Assembly: GCF_023278565.1 (NCBI RefSeq)
Contig: NC_064680.1
Location: 930,001 to 994,000, forward strand
DNA from: Colletotrichum lupini
Lineage: Eukaryota > Ascomycota > Sordariomycetes > Glomerellales > Glomerellaceae
Length of the DNA stretch: 64,000 nt
Reading direction: 5' to 3'
Shown: in pieces, positions 1-10,899 of the stretch
How the letters are laid out: each line of letters begins with the position of its first letter
How positions within the stretch are numbered: the stretch's first letter is position 1
The notes under the pieces: generated by a model
The model's input: only the letters and a program-made list of their open reading frames with translations
Told to the model about the DNA's origin: nothing
Database searches by the model: none
Program-made: the position numbers and the translations under genes

Positions 1-309
1 CTATTGCTCAACTTTCCCAAGATTGGCTGTTTGGAATGGGAGAAACTCCGAGTCGCTACTTCTAGCGTCACAAGATATTGAAAGCAAATACGTTCTTCCA
101 GTATTCGTACAAGCTATCATTATACCTCAAATCCTGCCCCGCTGTAAGAATCTTCGCGGCACCTCGACGTATCGACTCCGTAGGTACTCCGCGATCCCCT
201 TGCCCAAGCCATCTATTCTATCCGAGGATGCAATTCCTCCATTCAAGTTGTCCAGGATTCGGCTAATACATTCATTAGTCAATGTTCATACTGAAAGAAG
301 CAGCTCAAC
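1..309. other. 3' flank, no gene seen
   Basis: No convincing coding exon, RNA gene or repeat is visible here. The segment lies downstream of the minus-strand AtuA-family gene and probably holds its 3' UTR and terminator. Reading frames that cross it have no ATG start and no recognisable domain. Confidence 0.5.
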
Positions 310-2010
310 TCACAAATGCACAGCACTGATCCCGGGGAATTCAACCCGTTCGACCCTCCGGTTTGGATTATTCTTGTACCAGTCTTCACCCAACAACTGC
401 TTGAGCCGACTCACGGTCAAGATAGTCCGCAGCCAGGGATACTCATCCTCATTGCGAACGAAGAAGCCCACGTTCGAGTTGTCGGCCTTGTCTCCAGAAC
501 GAGCGTGGACAATGGTTCCCAAAGGCGCAAAATCTGTCGTGCCCAAGGAGATGATGTCGATTGGATCTGCCGTGTCTGCGGATGGCCTCTCAATCTTATA
601 TATCGCAGTGTTCTGAGGCGGAGCAACGGAGATCAGCTTGCCTGAGGCCAGAAGCACTTGATGATCAATAGCTGACTGTGGTACCAATGCCGGGAACATC
701 TCCATGAACGGCTTCGGGTCCATCGTTCGGAAATCTAGCGACATGTGGTAGCCGGGGTAACTCTGCATTCTCACAGCATAGATCGGAATCTTGAAGTTGA
801 CGGCCGCAATATCCTCCTTCTTTCGCGCCTGCGCAAAGACACGAAGCTGCACGGTGCCCGCCTGCTGAGAGCTAGGGTTCCGGGCTTGTGTTCCGTACTG
901 CTCGATGCTCAGCCTGCTGAAGTTGCTGTCCTTGAAGAGGTATCCTAGCTGGTTTTTCATCATCGTCACCTTCTCGTCCACGTCAAGTCCGTTGATGTAG
1001 AATGTCGCCTCCGCCTGATACCCGCCTTCGGCGGCGAACATGACCTTCGTTGTCGGCGGTGGCGGAAGCCCTTTGGCACCCCATACTCTGACACGATCTT
1101 CCCCGGGATCTTTCTGCTCTTCGACGCGGACACTTGACAAGTCGGCCACTACGTCCGGGTTGAGGTAGAGATGGCCCTGCAGCTCGTACAACAGCTGCGC
1201 CCTGACGGTGTGCCGCGTAACATGGCCGCCGCCCTCGGTAGTCTTACCGATAACGCACTCTCCGCCGCGAGAAATCTCCGCCACAGGGAACGCGAGATCG
1301 ACCAGCTCCGGGAGGAAGTCTTTGAAGCCGGAGAAGTTGGCACCCACGACGTACGGCCCGCATTCAATCAGGTGCGCCGCGAGTAGGGCGCCGGCCAGCT
1401 CCTGGTGCTGGTCTTCTCTCCAGCCGTAGTACCACGCCGCGGCGCCCATCACTGGCGAAGCGTCGGTGCATCGCCCGCAGACTACTATGCGCGCGCCTGC
1501 TTTGAGAGCCTCCACGATGCCCCAGCACCCAATGTACGCGTTGCCACAACAGGGCTCGAAACCCCAATCGTCGAGGGTGGTCTCTGGATGATCCAAGTGC
1601 GGGAACTTCAAACTCCCCCTCCTTGAAGGGTCCTGGAGTAATCCAGAGACATCATCCCCCAAAACCGCAGCAACTACACTTTCAGGATACCCCTTCCTCC
1701 TGCACAACTCTTTAACTTTGTCAAACAACGCAACGGTATTGAGCGCCCCCGCGTTCGTCACGACGCGCACGTCCTTGGCCATGATGTCGTCGATGCATTC
1801 TTCGAGCTGCTCGTAGAAGCCGTTCTCGTAGCCGAGGTTCGGGTCGACGTCGCGCTTGGTGATTGCGTTCCAGGCGATGTTCATCTCGGAGAGCCAGTCG
1901 CCCGTGATGACTTGGACGTTGCCGGAGCGCAGCATGCGCGCCATGGCGTGGGGGTGGTCGCCTGTTGCGCCGGATACGTTTCCGATTCTGATGGAGGGTT
2001 TATCGATCAT
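310..2010 (-). CDS. AtuA-family (DUF1446) acyclic terpene utilisation-like protein
   Basis: Single exon of 566 codons. The ATG at 2010 is chosen because the conserved family start IRIGNVSGATGDHPHAMARM follows directly; an open frame runs 20 codons further upstream but lacks an ATG. Family landmarks include GRCTDASPVMGAAAWYYGW near residue 180, HLIECGPYVVGANFSGF near 215 and GGECVIGKTTEGGGHVTRHT near 255. The C-terminal part has HARSGDKADNSNVGFFVRNE, typical of the small C-terminal AtuA domain. AtuA belongs to the Pseudomonas citronellol/geranyl catabolic locus, but the reaction of the fungal members is not established. No signal peptide or membrane segment is seen, so it is probably cytosolic. 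It is transcribed divergently from the MFS transporter at 3188 and lies close to a Zn2Cys6 regulator, which suggests uptake and breakdown of one compound. Family assignment is strong; substrate is unknown. Confidence 0.93.
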   Translation of the reverse strand: MIDKPSIRIGNVSGATGDHPHAMARMLRSGNVQVITGDWLSEMNIAWNAITKRDVDPNLGYENGFYEQLEECIDDIMAKDVRVVTNAGALNTVALFDKVKELCRRKGYPESVVAAVLGDDVSGLLQDPSRRGSLKFPHLDHPETTLDDWGFEPCCGNAYIGCWGIVEALKAGARIVVCGRCTDASPVMGAAAWYYGWREDQHQELAGALLAAHLIECGPYVVGANFSGFKDFLPELVDLAFPVAEISRGGECVIGKTTEGGGHVTRHTVRAQLLYELQGHLYLNPDVVADLSSVRVEEQKDPGEDRVRVWGAKGLPPPPTTKVMFAAEGGYQAEATFYINGLDVDEKVTMMKNQLGYLFKDSNFSRLSIEQYGTQARNPSSQQAGTVQLRVFAQARKKEDIAAVNFKIPIYAVRMQSYPGYHMSLDFRTMDPKPFMEMFPALVPQSAIDHQVLLASGKLISVAPPQNTAIYKIERPSADTADPIDIISLGTTDFAPLGTIVHARSGDKADNSNVGFFVRNEDEYPWLRTILTVSRLKQLLGEDWYKNNPNRRVERVEFPGISAVHL

Positions 2011-3187
2011 GTTGAAATTGCCGCTGTTGAAGGAAGGGGGAAGGGTAGAGACAGGAAATAAGAGGAGCAAAGCGAGGAGTAGAGGTGCGAGGCATCAGAG
2101 TATGGTAATATTAGACTTCAACGCGGTCCGCGGTATTATCAAACTAGATTTCTCAAGCTGTCTGATTCGAATGTGCCGACGGATATCTTCGGAATAACAG
2201 ACATAACCATGATCCATCTTCTAGATCCAAAGACATCAGTAACCGCCGATTGCGGACTCAGCACCAGCGGACCCAGCACCGAGCCAAGACCTCAAACGGA
2301 TATCATCTGTCTACATCATCCTACCGATCCATCGGGAGTGCAACGGATCCAATCAAAGTGATGTGAAACCAACTCCTCAGCAAGAAAGCCACGGCACTCA
2401 CTTGAGTCTCGTAGCTGATCACGGTGATGTACGACCATAGGAGAGCGGTACCACAGACCGAAGCATCGGCGCGGCCGCCGAGGCCGAAAACTCCCCGCAA
2501 CTCTTCTCTCCCAGCCTCTCAACACTTTACCGAGAACCAACACGGCACATGTCAACGTCTCAGGAACGTGTTGTCTGATTGGTCTAGTGTCTACAGGCAA
2601 AAGTGAGTACACTGAGCAGAGTCATATCTGGCCCACCTAAACCATTCCCCAATAGCACCATCCAGCGGGGAACTGAAGTAAAATGACAAGGGGGAAACCT
2701 GGAGTTGGAGAGAGACGGCGGCTGGGCAATGAGAGACCGTGAATCCTTTGTGGCGGGGCGGGGATATGGCCGCTCTCCTTACTCCTCCTGGTGTCTTGTC
2801 GGCATTCGGCGCCGCTGGCCGAGATGTGCTTTTGCCGCTTTACGCTTCCGCTACCTGCAGGCTGCACCATTGTGGAACGGCGTCACTCTGGGTCCAAAGC
2901 TTTGGATCACCTATCACCCTGCCACCACGTTACGGCGCCCCCCACCAGATATCGCGGAGCCAAGGATGCCAAATCTGGGGTTGTTGCGGGGAAGAGGAAC
3001 CGAGGGGGGATTGAGGTCTCGTTGCACCAGATCGCTGTACATATACAGTCTTAATTACCCTTGGCCAGGTTTCTGGATGTGACCCCTAATCCATTGCTTC
3101 AACACTTCAACTTGCTTGCCATCGTCTGTTGTAACTCCTCTATTATTCTTGCTGAGGATTAGCAGCAACGACAAAGCTATTGTGAAG
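2011..3187. promoter_or_regulatory. Divergent promoter region between AtuA-like and MFS genes
   Basis: About 1.2 kb separates two divergent start codons and contains no credible gene. The short frames on both strands lack domains and have non-ATG starts. Around 2466-2490 there is a CG-rich stretch with clustered CGG and CCG triplets, the half-sites usually bound by Zn2Cys6 regulators; such a regulator is encoded 2 kb away at 5162-7619. Assigning a binding site is inference only. Confidence 0.45.
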
Positions 3188-5000
3188 ATGGCGACGCAGA
3201 CGGAAACTGTGGCCAAGGGCCTTCCGGCGCAATCGCCAACCGACATTGAGAAGCAGCAGGTTCTTCATCAGGAGCATTCTCATGTGCTGGACGACGAGAA
3301 GAGGCCTGCTGTGGCGGTCGATTACTCTGGAGCTGCGGCCAAGACTGACCCTACGGAGATCAAGCTCGTGAGGAAGTTGGATCTCTGGGTGATGGTATGA
3401 CCTTCAAGACTCAAGCTACTTGTCCGAATATGATCTGACTCTAAACTACGAAGCCAACTCTTTGGTTGATGTACTGGCTCAAGTAAGTCTTCCCTCCACC
3501 GAACCCCCAAGTCGACTCCGAGGACCAATCGACTAACAATACCACCTAGCTACCTCGACCGCAACGCAATTGCCCTAGCCCGACTCAACGGCCTCGAAAA
3601 GCAACTTGGCCTCAGCAGCGTCGAATACTCCACCAGCGTCTCCATCCTCTTCGTCGGCTACATCCTCGGCCAGATCCCCAGCAACATGATCCTCACCCGC
3701 GTACGGCCTTCCTGGTACATGGGCGGCTTCATGATGGCCTGGGCCGTGGTCTCCGCCCTCACGGCCGTGGTGAAGGATTACAAAGGGCTAGTGCTCACGC
3801 GCTTCTTTCTAGGTGTCGTCGAGGCGCCGTATTACCCCGGCGCTCTGTACATCCTGTCCATCTTCTATACCAGGAAGGAGCTCGCGACGAGGATCAGTGT
3901 GTTGTATTCCGGGAATATTCTGGCGACTGCGTTTGCGGGGTTGATTGCTGCGGGTGTGTTCCACGGGATGGAAGGGTTGCATGGTCTGAAGGGGTGGCGG
4001 TGGTTATTCATTTTGCAGGGCGCGGTGACGTTCGTGATCGCTATGATGGCTTGTTATACGCTTCCCGATGAGCCTCTTACGACGAGGTGGCTTACGCCTG
4101 AGGAGCGACAGCTTGCGCATGATAGGATTGAGAGGGATACTGTAGGTGCGAAGATGCAGAGTAGTACTTGGGGTGGTCTGCGCGAGGCGATTGTCGATCC
4201 GAAGGTGTGGGTGTTTATCTGGATGCAGCATTGCCATCTTGCGACGAATGGGTTCAAGAACTTCTTTCCCAGTAAGTTTTCATCCCGAAGATCGTTCTTC
4301 TTGATTATCACCAGCTAACTTGTATGTAGCGATTGTGCAAACGCTAAATTTCAACACGACGATTACGTTGGTCCTGACGTGTCCGCCATACCTCATCGCT
4401 GGCATCCTATCCATCGTCTGGGCGTGGAGCTCCGGACGTTTCAACGAGCGGACGTGGCACATCACCATTTCTAAAGCCGTTGCTGCTTTCGGGTTCATCT
4501 TGGCTTGCGTGACGATGAACACTGGTGCTCGGTACTTCGCCATGACGGTGTTTACTATTGGCACGTATGGTGTAAACTCGATGTGAGTAAAATCGCCCAA
4601 ACCAGGTTCGCAGAGATATGGTTGTGATTCTAGTAAAGCTGACATTGTTTGGGGTCAGCTTGCTCGGCTGGGTTGGAAGTACGTGCGGACAGACGAGAGA
4701 GAAGAAGGCCTCGGCGCTGGCGATTGTGAATACCAGCGCTAGTATCAGCTTTATCTGGACACCTGTAAGTCGGCTGCCCCTGTTTCCCTTGAAATGTTCA
4801 GAGAAACTGTTTTCTAACTACGTCGCCAGTACTTGTGGCCCACGTCAGATGCCCCAAGATATGTGATCCCTATGGCCAGCAGTGCGGCGTTTTGTGTGGC
4901 CTGCGCCGCTGGTGCATGGTTGATGAAGTGGATGCTTGTGAGAGAGAACAGGAGGATTCGGGCAAGCAATTCTGAAGCCACGCTATTTTATGCCCATTAA
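3188..5000 (+). CDS. MFS permease, allantoate/nicotinate (DAL5/TNA1, ACS) family
   Basis: Six exons by eye: 3188-3394, 3454-3482, 3550-4271, 4330-4582, 4659-4764 and 4830-5000, giving 495 aa. All introns are GT-AG and all phases close. The soluble N-terminus (about 60 aa) leads into LDLWVMPTLWLMYWLNYLDR, then the signature FVGYILGQIPSNMILTRVRP and FFLGVVEAPYYPGALYILS. These mark the fungal anion:cation symporter branch, whose members import allantoate, nicotinate, tartrate or related carboxylates across the plasma membrane. Length and the expected twelve hydrophobic segments fit the family. The gene diverges from the AtuA-like gene and converges on the regulator ending at 5162, so all three could be co-regulated. 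The substrate cannot be read from sequence. Confidence 0.9.
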
Positions 5001-5161
5001 AGGGAGATTTTTAGGTTGATGATAGAACGAATTTGACTGCAACGATTCAAGTTTTGATCACTAGGAGTCTAGAAGAGTCGGTTGGCTTTCGTAGCTGCCT
5101 TCAGTGAGCTCAAGGGACAACTTACCGATCGACGCAAAGTCATTTCTTTGAGTGAACCTGA

Positions 5162-7619
5162 CTAGAGTGGTTCGAACTCGCTCAAAGGATCCATATCGAA
5201 ACCTAGGAGCTCTCCTTCCATGTCATAGAAGTCCCCTTGATGCTCTGGGCTAGCCAGTTCGGGCCACATAGACTTGAATAAGTAGTTTTCAAAGGATAGG
5301 AGGTCCTGAGTGCCCACAACAGCCTCCGCCGAGCTGGAACTCGATCCGGCGAGAGGCTGGTTCACTCGGTCTAAACCTTGCACAATAGGCTGAGAACCCC
5401 CCTCGGAGCCCCACGTCGATGGATCACCGAGGATGGTATCTTCCACTGCACTCGAATGATCTTTATGAGTTCCTTGGTCACGTTGGACTTCTGGGCCTGA
5501 TTCAGTCTGCGGGTCTTTGTCTTGCTGCCAAAGATCTCTCAGTAGGACACTGTATCCATGGCAGATGTGCGGTTCAGTTGAGGCCACTTCGTCCAAGGTC
5601 AAGATGAAGGCTTGCGATAGGCCTCTCACTTGTTTCTGTTGTGCATGGCCCCGTATAGCCCCTACATTGAGAGCCTTGTATAGAAACACTGCGGCATAGA
5701 GTCCGTAGCTTCCAGCTTCAGTCAGTCTCGAACCGTATTGGGCTGTCAGAACCTTCAAGGGAGAGAACTTACAGATGATAACGTGAAGGGAGGTAACACA
5801 AAACCCTTCGGGGATCCAACTCCGTTGTAAGACTAAGAAGTTCTCTTGCTGCCGCAATAGCACTTGCAATGTATCTCGCGTCAGGTGAGGCCATAAGACC
5901 ATTGGAGAAAAGATCCAACCCCGATCTCTTGTTGCCGCGTAATTGCCGTCGGTCGTCCCCCCGAGGACCTTGATGTTGAGACTCACGCGTCACCACGGCA
6001 TGAAAAGAGAATGCGTTAATATACAAACAGAGATATTCGTGCGAAATACGGAGCGTAGACTTCAGCTTCGGAGAAACTTGGAGACCTCCCCAGTTGGTAC
6101 TCCATGCCGTTGCTGCTTCCATCAGGTCATCCAAGTAGCGCGGATAATCGCCCTCGTTAATCATCGACTGCGTTCTCTCATTGGACGAGTAGAGTATCGA
6201 GTGAGCGTTGTGAAGTATCTGCATCAAATCCAAGTGCGCATGCAGAACTGATGCGTAGTCGTCGGTACTACATCCAGCCACAGGCTTTAGACTCGGAAAG
6301 TCTTTGGCCGTGAAGTTGGAAGATAGAGCCGGCCCACGGGACCAGAAAGACTGCCCTAATCGAACTGAGATCTGCCTGTCTGCCAAGTAGGTGACTGCAA
6401 TTGAGAGCATGGTCAGCGCAAACTTCTTCTACCAATTGAAAGTCTTAAACTCACACGTCCAAATGAGACGATTCTGCTCCTGTTTATCGTCTACTGGCTC
6501 TCCCGATGTAGGACTCCGGAATGCGGCACGGTCTAGTCTCAACGAGTAGCCCAAGCGTACGGCGAGACCGACAATTGACCAAGCTGTTTGTCCTTCACTG
6601 AAGTGGTCCTTGTGGACCGCCAAGGCGGAACGTTTTGATTCGATATGAGGCAACCACTCAGATAAGAGTAGCAAACCCTCGACTGTTCGCGGGGTTTGAG
6701 TCCATGAATGAGCTAGGAGCACTTGAAGAAGTAGACTTTGCACGTAATTCCAACACTGGCTGTGAAGATGTGCGTCCCCTGGAGAGTCCCTTGATGCAAT
6801 AGTCAACAAGACTGCTAGTAGAAAGTAGTCACGTTTCTGTAGCTGGCCTGGCTGTGTGAAGAAGTATGTCGGAGTGACAGGGCAGTACGGATGATAGTTG
6901 CTTGCAAACCTATTCCGTTGAGTCTTATATTACAGCCATGTCGGGGGGTTTGCCTTACATATCCAGAAGCTCGGATGCCTTGTCAAGGCGAAGAACACCT
7001 CGTCGAATCAGCTCAAAGTTGTTTAGTCCCGACGTCGTATCTGTCATGCACTTAGGGCCTGAGGTTTCTATCCGAAAGCCAGAGCCGTTGAATTCCTCCA
7101 GTCTTACAAGAGTCTCTCTGGGCTTGGCTGAGGGCACGGTATTTGTATGGTGGAATGTTAGACGATGTGTAACTAAATCCCTAGTAGATACCTTATTCCT
7201 TGAACGAGCAAGAATCTGCAAAGCATCAGAGGGATTTCTGAGCTCCATGTCATTGTGATCATCGGGTCCCGTAACTTCATCTTCGTTGCAACTATCTTCG
7301 TTCGTTGAGGGGACGAAGACTGAAGACCGAGGAGATGCTGGCCCGGGTGATGGTTCGACTGAGGAAGGAGACGCTTGGGTGTTGTGATCCCGCCTTGCTT
7401 TACGAGACTTGCGCGATGAAGACACAACGCATTCACTTCCAGAATAGTAACAGGAAACACAGGGAGGTTTCATAGGCTCTCCAACCCCTTCACTGAAATG
7501 CGTTGATTAGAGCAGAGTCGTTGGGCGAATCGCGGGCATACTTACAAGTTGCACTTGGTCTTTCGACTTCGGCATCTCGTACACGCGCGATACGACCTCT
7601 TCCCCGTGCCAAGAGTCAT
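5162..7619 (-). CDS. Zn2Cys6 fungal-specific transcription factor
   Basis: Five exons on the minus strand: 7546-7619, 6959-7492, 6455-6909, 5773-6394 and 5162-5708. The frames join into 743 aa. The binuclear zinc cluster is split by the first intron: C13, C16 and C23 lie in exon 1, C36, C39 and C46 in exon 2, matching CX2CX6CX12CX2CX6C. A Ser/Pro-rich linker follows, then the fungal_trans middle homology region beginning around YHPYCPVTPTYFFTQPGQLQ and continuing through TYLADRQISVRLGQSFWSRG. The C-terminus is acidic and Ser/Glu-rich, as in activation domains. It probably acts in the nucleus, and its nearest targets would be the adjacent MFS/AtuA pair. A decayed copy of its middle region lies at 18000-18420. 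The last acceptor (5709) is the only junction with several candidates; it was chosen because it alone keeps the frame. Confidence 0.9.
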
Positions 7620-8520
7620 GATAAGTACAGTGCAGGAAAGACAGATGGCTTGATCTAAAGCTCCTCTGGTATTTTACTGAGACATACGGATAGTTCAACG
7701 TTGTTTGGAAGTGTTATTGGCGACGGCCCGGATAGCGGGGGTCGCCGCGTTCGTCGGCATTGGTCGGCAAGGGACGGCACCGGACGGCACAAAGTGGATA
7801 TTGAGAATCAAGCAGAGCAGTCGGCTGTTCCTTTCAGCCGCGAGTCCGAATGGGATGAAGCTGACTCTCGATCGCAGCGTTTATTCTTCTCCAGCATCAT
7901 TTCAACCATATAATTATGATGCAAAAGTACAATGGAAGTTAGACCGAAGCCAATCCAAACCCATTGACCGCCCTTGTTTGCACGCACTGACGCCATTTAG
8001 GTAGGTTGGCATTTTCGTGTTCCAGAAGAGCTCTTCGCTATTGAGTGATAAAATAATATTCCAAGATAACATTTCGTTAAACCAAAAAGCTAAACGAATA
8101 AATTCAACTTTAATATGCGTATTCTCTTCCAAAAGGATTAGAATAAGACCGGAAAAGCAATTAAGATGCACGATGTTGGTTTACTTGGCAGAGCTCTCTG
8201 ATAACCGCGCCACTCTCATCCTCCATCCCCCTCTTGGCCCTCAAATCATAGTTTAGGAGCCGCCGGACGTATGGAGTAAAGGGGTTATTGACGGAGTATG
8301 ATCGAGACTTCCGAGGCGTGTTACTCCTGCTCATCACGGAAAAGTTGTTCTCACGTAGCGTCCCTCTTGACGGCTTGTCCTCGTTCCATGTACGATGTCT
8401 GTGTTAATCGGTGGCTATCGAGGCCCTTCGCTGAGCGTCGTTTCCACTGTCTAATTCTTAGTAGCTGCTCGATCAGGAAAATGATCGTGATTCTCGGTTA
8501 TGGTGATGGCGACGGCGACA
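7620..8520. other. Upstream region of the Zn2Cys6 gene; end of a split zinc-finger gene
   Basis: No complete gene is seen. The right edge (8498-8520) carries the original last codons and TAA stop of the minus-strand zinc-finger pseudogene whose body now lies beyond the retrotransposon at 16659-17293. Base composition is still mixed here, and changes sharply to TA-rich DNA after about 8590. Confidence 0.6.
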
Positions 8521-8525
8521 ACGTA
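8521..8525. repeat. Target-site duplication (left), ACGTA
   Basis: ACGTA immediately precedes the TGTCAC start of the 5' LTR and recurs exactly after the GTGACA end of the 3' LTR at 16654-16658. A 5-bp duplication is standard for Copia integrases. Confidence 0.93.
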
Positions 8526-8702
8526 TGTCACGTAACAGGGATAGTAATCGCATCTCACGAAGTACCCGTCACGTGCTAAATCACGTGTCTATCTTAAATA
8601 TTATATATATAGACCTTTTCTTTTTATTTATTTCTACTTTAATAGTTAAGCTACTTTTATTATACTCCGTATACCTATTACTACGTATTATAACTTATAA
8701 TA
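8526..8702 (+). repeat. 5' LTR of Copia element 1
   Basis: 177 bp, co-linear with 16477-16653 without gaps. Nearly all differences are C/T or G/A transitions. The outer half keeps GC bases (for example CCCGTCACGTGCTAAATCACG) while the inner end is converted to A/T. A TATA-like run (ATTATATATATAG, about 8602-8614) may be the old promoter. Confidence 0.93.
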
Positions 8703-10899
8703 ATTATAAACTTAGTTCTTAATTAAGACTTTATATTATAATAACGTACTTATTAATACGATTTTTAGAGTTTTTTTAAAATAACTAACTTACTTATACT
8801 TATTTTAACCTAAGCTAAACTAACTAATTATAATAATTAAATTAAATAGTTTAATATACTTTATGTTATAAATAAAAGCGTCGGGGTTTAGAAATACGTT
8901 AATTTAAATACTTTAAATTTTAATATATTCCTTAACCCCTTTATAATACTTATTTCGCCCTTAGACTTTAAATAATTAGTTATAACTTATAATAAAAAAG
9001 AACTACGAACTTACTAAGCCTATTATGAAGTATTTGAAAACGACTAAAGAAACTAAGAAATCCTTTATTAATAATTTCTAAATATAACTCTTAATATAAA
9101 CTTTTTAACTTTTTTAAATATAAATAACTTATAGAACTAAGCTAGGTTTTTTTATATAAAGCTAGCTATACTACTTACTTTACGTAAATAAATCTATTTT
9201 TATACCGTATTTATAAAAAAGATCTATATACTTAAGAGTATTTAGAAATAATAAGAGCTTAATACTAAATATAAATAACTTATAGTTTATAAACGTAATA
9301 TTATTAATATGTATATTAAAATCCTTATTTAATAATTAATAAAATTAGTTAACGCTATATTATATAAATACGTATTTTAAAAAGCTACTAAGAACGGTAC
9401 TAAGTTTAGTATATAATAAATCGTTAAATATTTAAAATAGGAATTTATACCCCCCGAACTAGTAATAAAGAATATAGTTTAAGAGGAATATTAATAAGCC
9501 CTTAATAAAATAAGGACCGGAATTAACCCTTAATACTAATATAAAAAATAATAATTTACTTATTTCTAAGCTAAAATATATAATATTTTAAAAATTAATA
9601 AAAAGATTATTATACTTAACTTCTTAATTATAATTAAATCTAAACTTAACCTTATATAGGGCTAACGTATATATAAGACCTTTATTAAATTAATAGTTTT
9701 TAAAACGTATACGAGGACCCTTAAGGAAATTACGTATATATTTAGCTTAATAACTTAGGACGTATATACTAAACGACTTTTAAATTAAAAAGGGGCTTAT
9801 TTTACTTTTATTAAATACTCTAACTTAGTTAATAACGTAAATAATAAAAATAATATTATATATTTTTATAATCGTATATACTTATAATACTTTATAATAT
9901 ACTAAAAATTAAAATAAGTACTTATAGGCTAAACGCTAATAAGTTACTAATATAAATACTAAAGAGCTATATAAAAGAAGTCCTCGCCGCTATTAAATTA
10001 AATAAATAAAAATTACTTTATAATAAGCTTAAAAAAGCTAATTAGCTAAAAAATAATAAAACCCCTAAAAAACCTAAGTTTTTAAAAAGATCCTCTAATT
10101 AACCTATAGCGAGCTTATTAATAAACTAGGATAAAGGCTACGTAATCGCTATATTTATAAAGAGTTAGGACTTAAAAATAAATATAATTTTAGTACCTTT
10201 ATAAATAGTACTTACCCCCTTTTCTAAAGCACGGTAATAAATAATTATAAAATAATATATCTAATTAATAATAAGAGCCTACTTAAACTTAAGAGTTACG
10301 TATTATTAAGTAATAAAAACTATATTAAATTAAGAACTACTATACTACTTATTACCGTACGTAGTACTTATATTATAAAAAGTATTCTAAACGGACCTAA
10401 GGGAAAAAGAACTTATAATCTAAAGCTTTAGAACGTTACTTACGTTAAGGGATTTCTAGTACGTATAGCTTTAACGAGGTAATGCGGGATATTCTTATAA
10501 AGAATATAAAAAGTAAATATTCATATAAAAGCAAGAATATATAAATATAGGGGAAATAAGCGTATATAAAAGAGGTTTTTATAATAAAGAGAGTAATATA
10601 GTTAAATTATTATATAAGAAGTTACTTACTTAATAAAAGGTCTAAGTAGGCATATATACGCCTATATATAGGTATAAAAACCTCCTACTAGAATATTTTA
10701 TTACTTATTAATTATAATATAATTAATAAGCGTATATATAAGTAAATACGTAATCGTAATACGTAATTCCGCCTCGAGTAAATTCTAGATTATTTAGTTA
10801 CCTTCCAGTACTTTCTATTACTTACATAAGCTTATATAAGCAGTATTACTTATATAATTAATACTTATAATAATCTATAGAAATCGTAGATTAATATAG

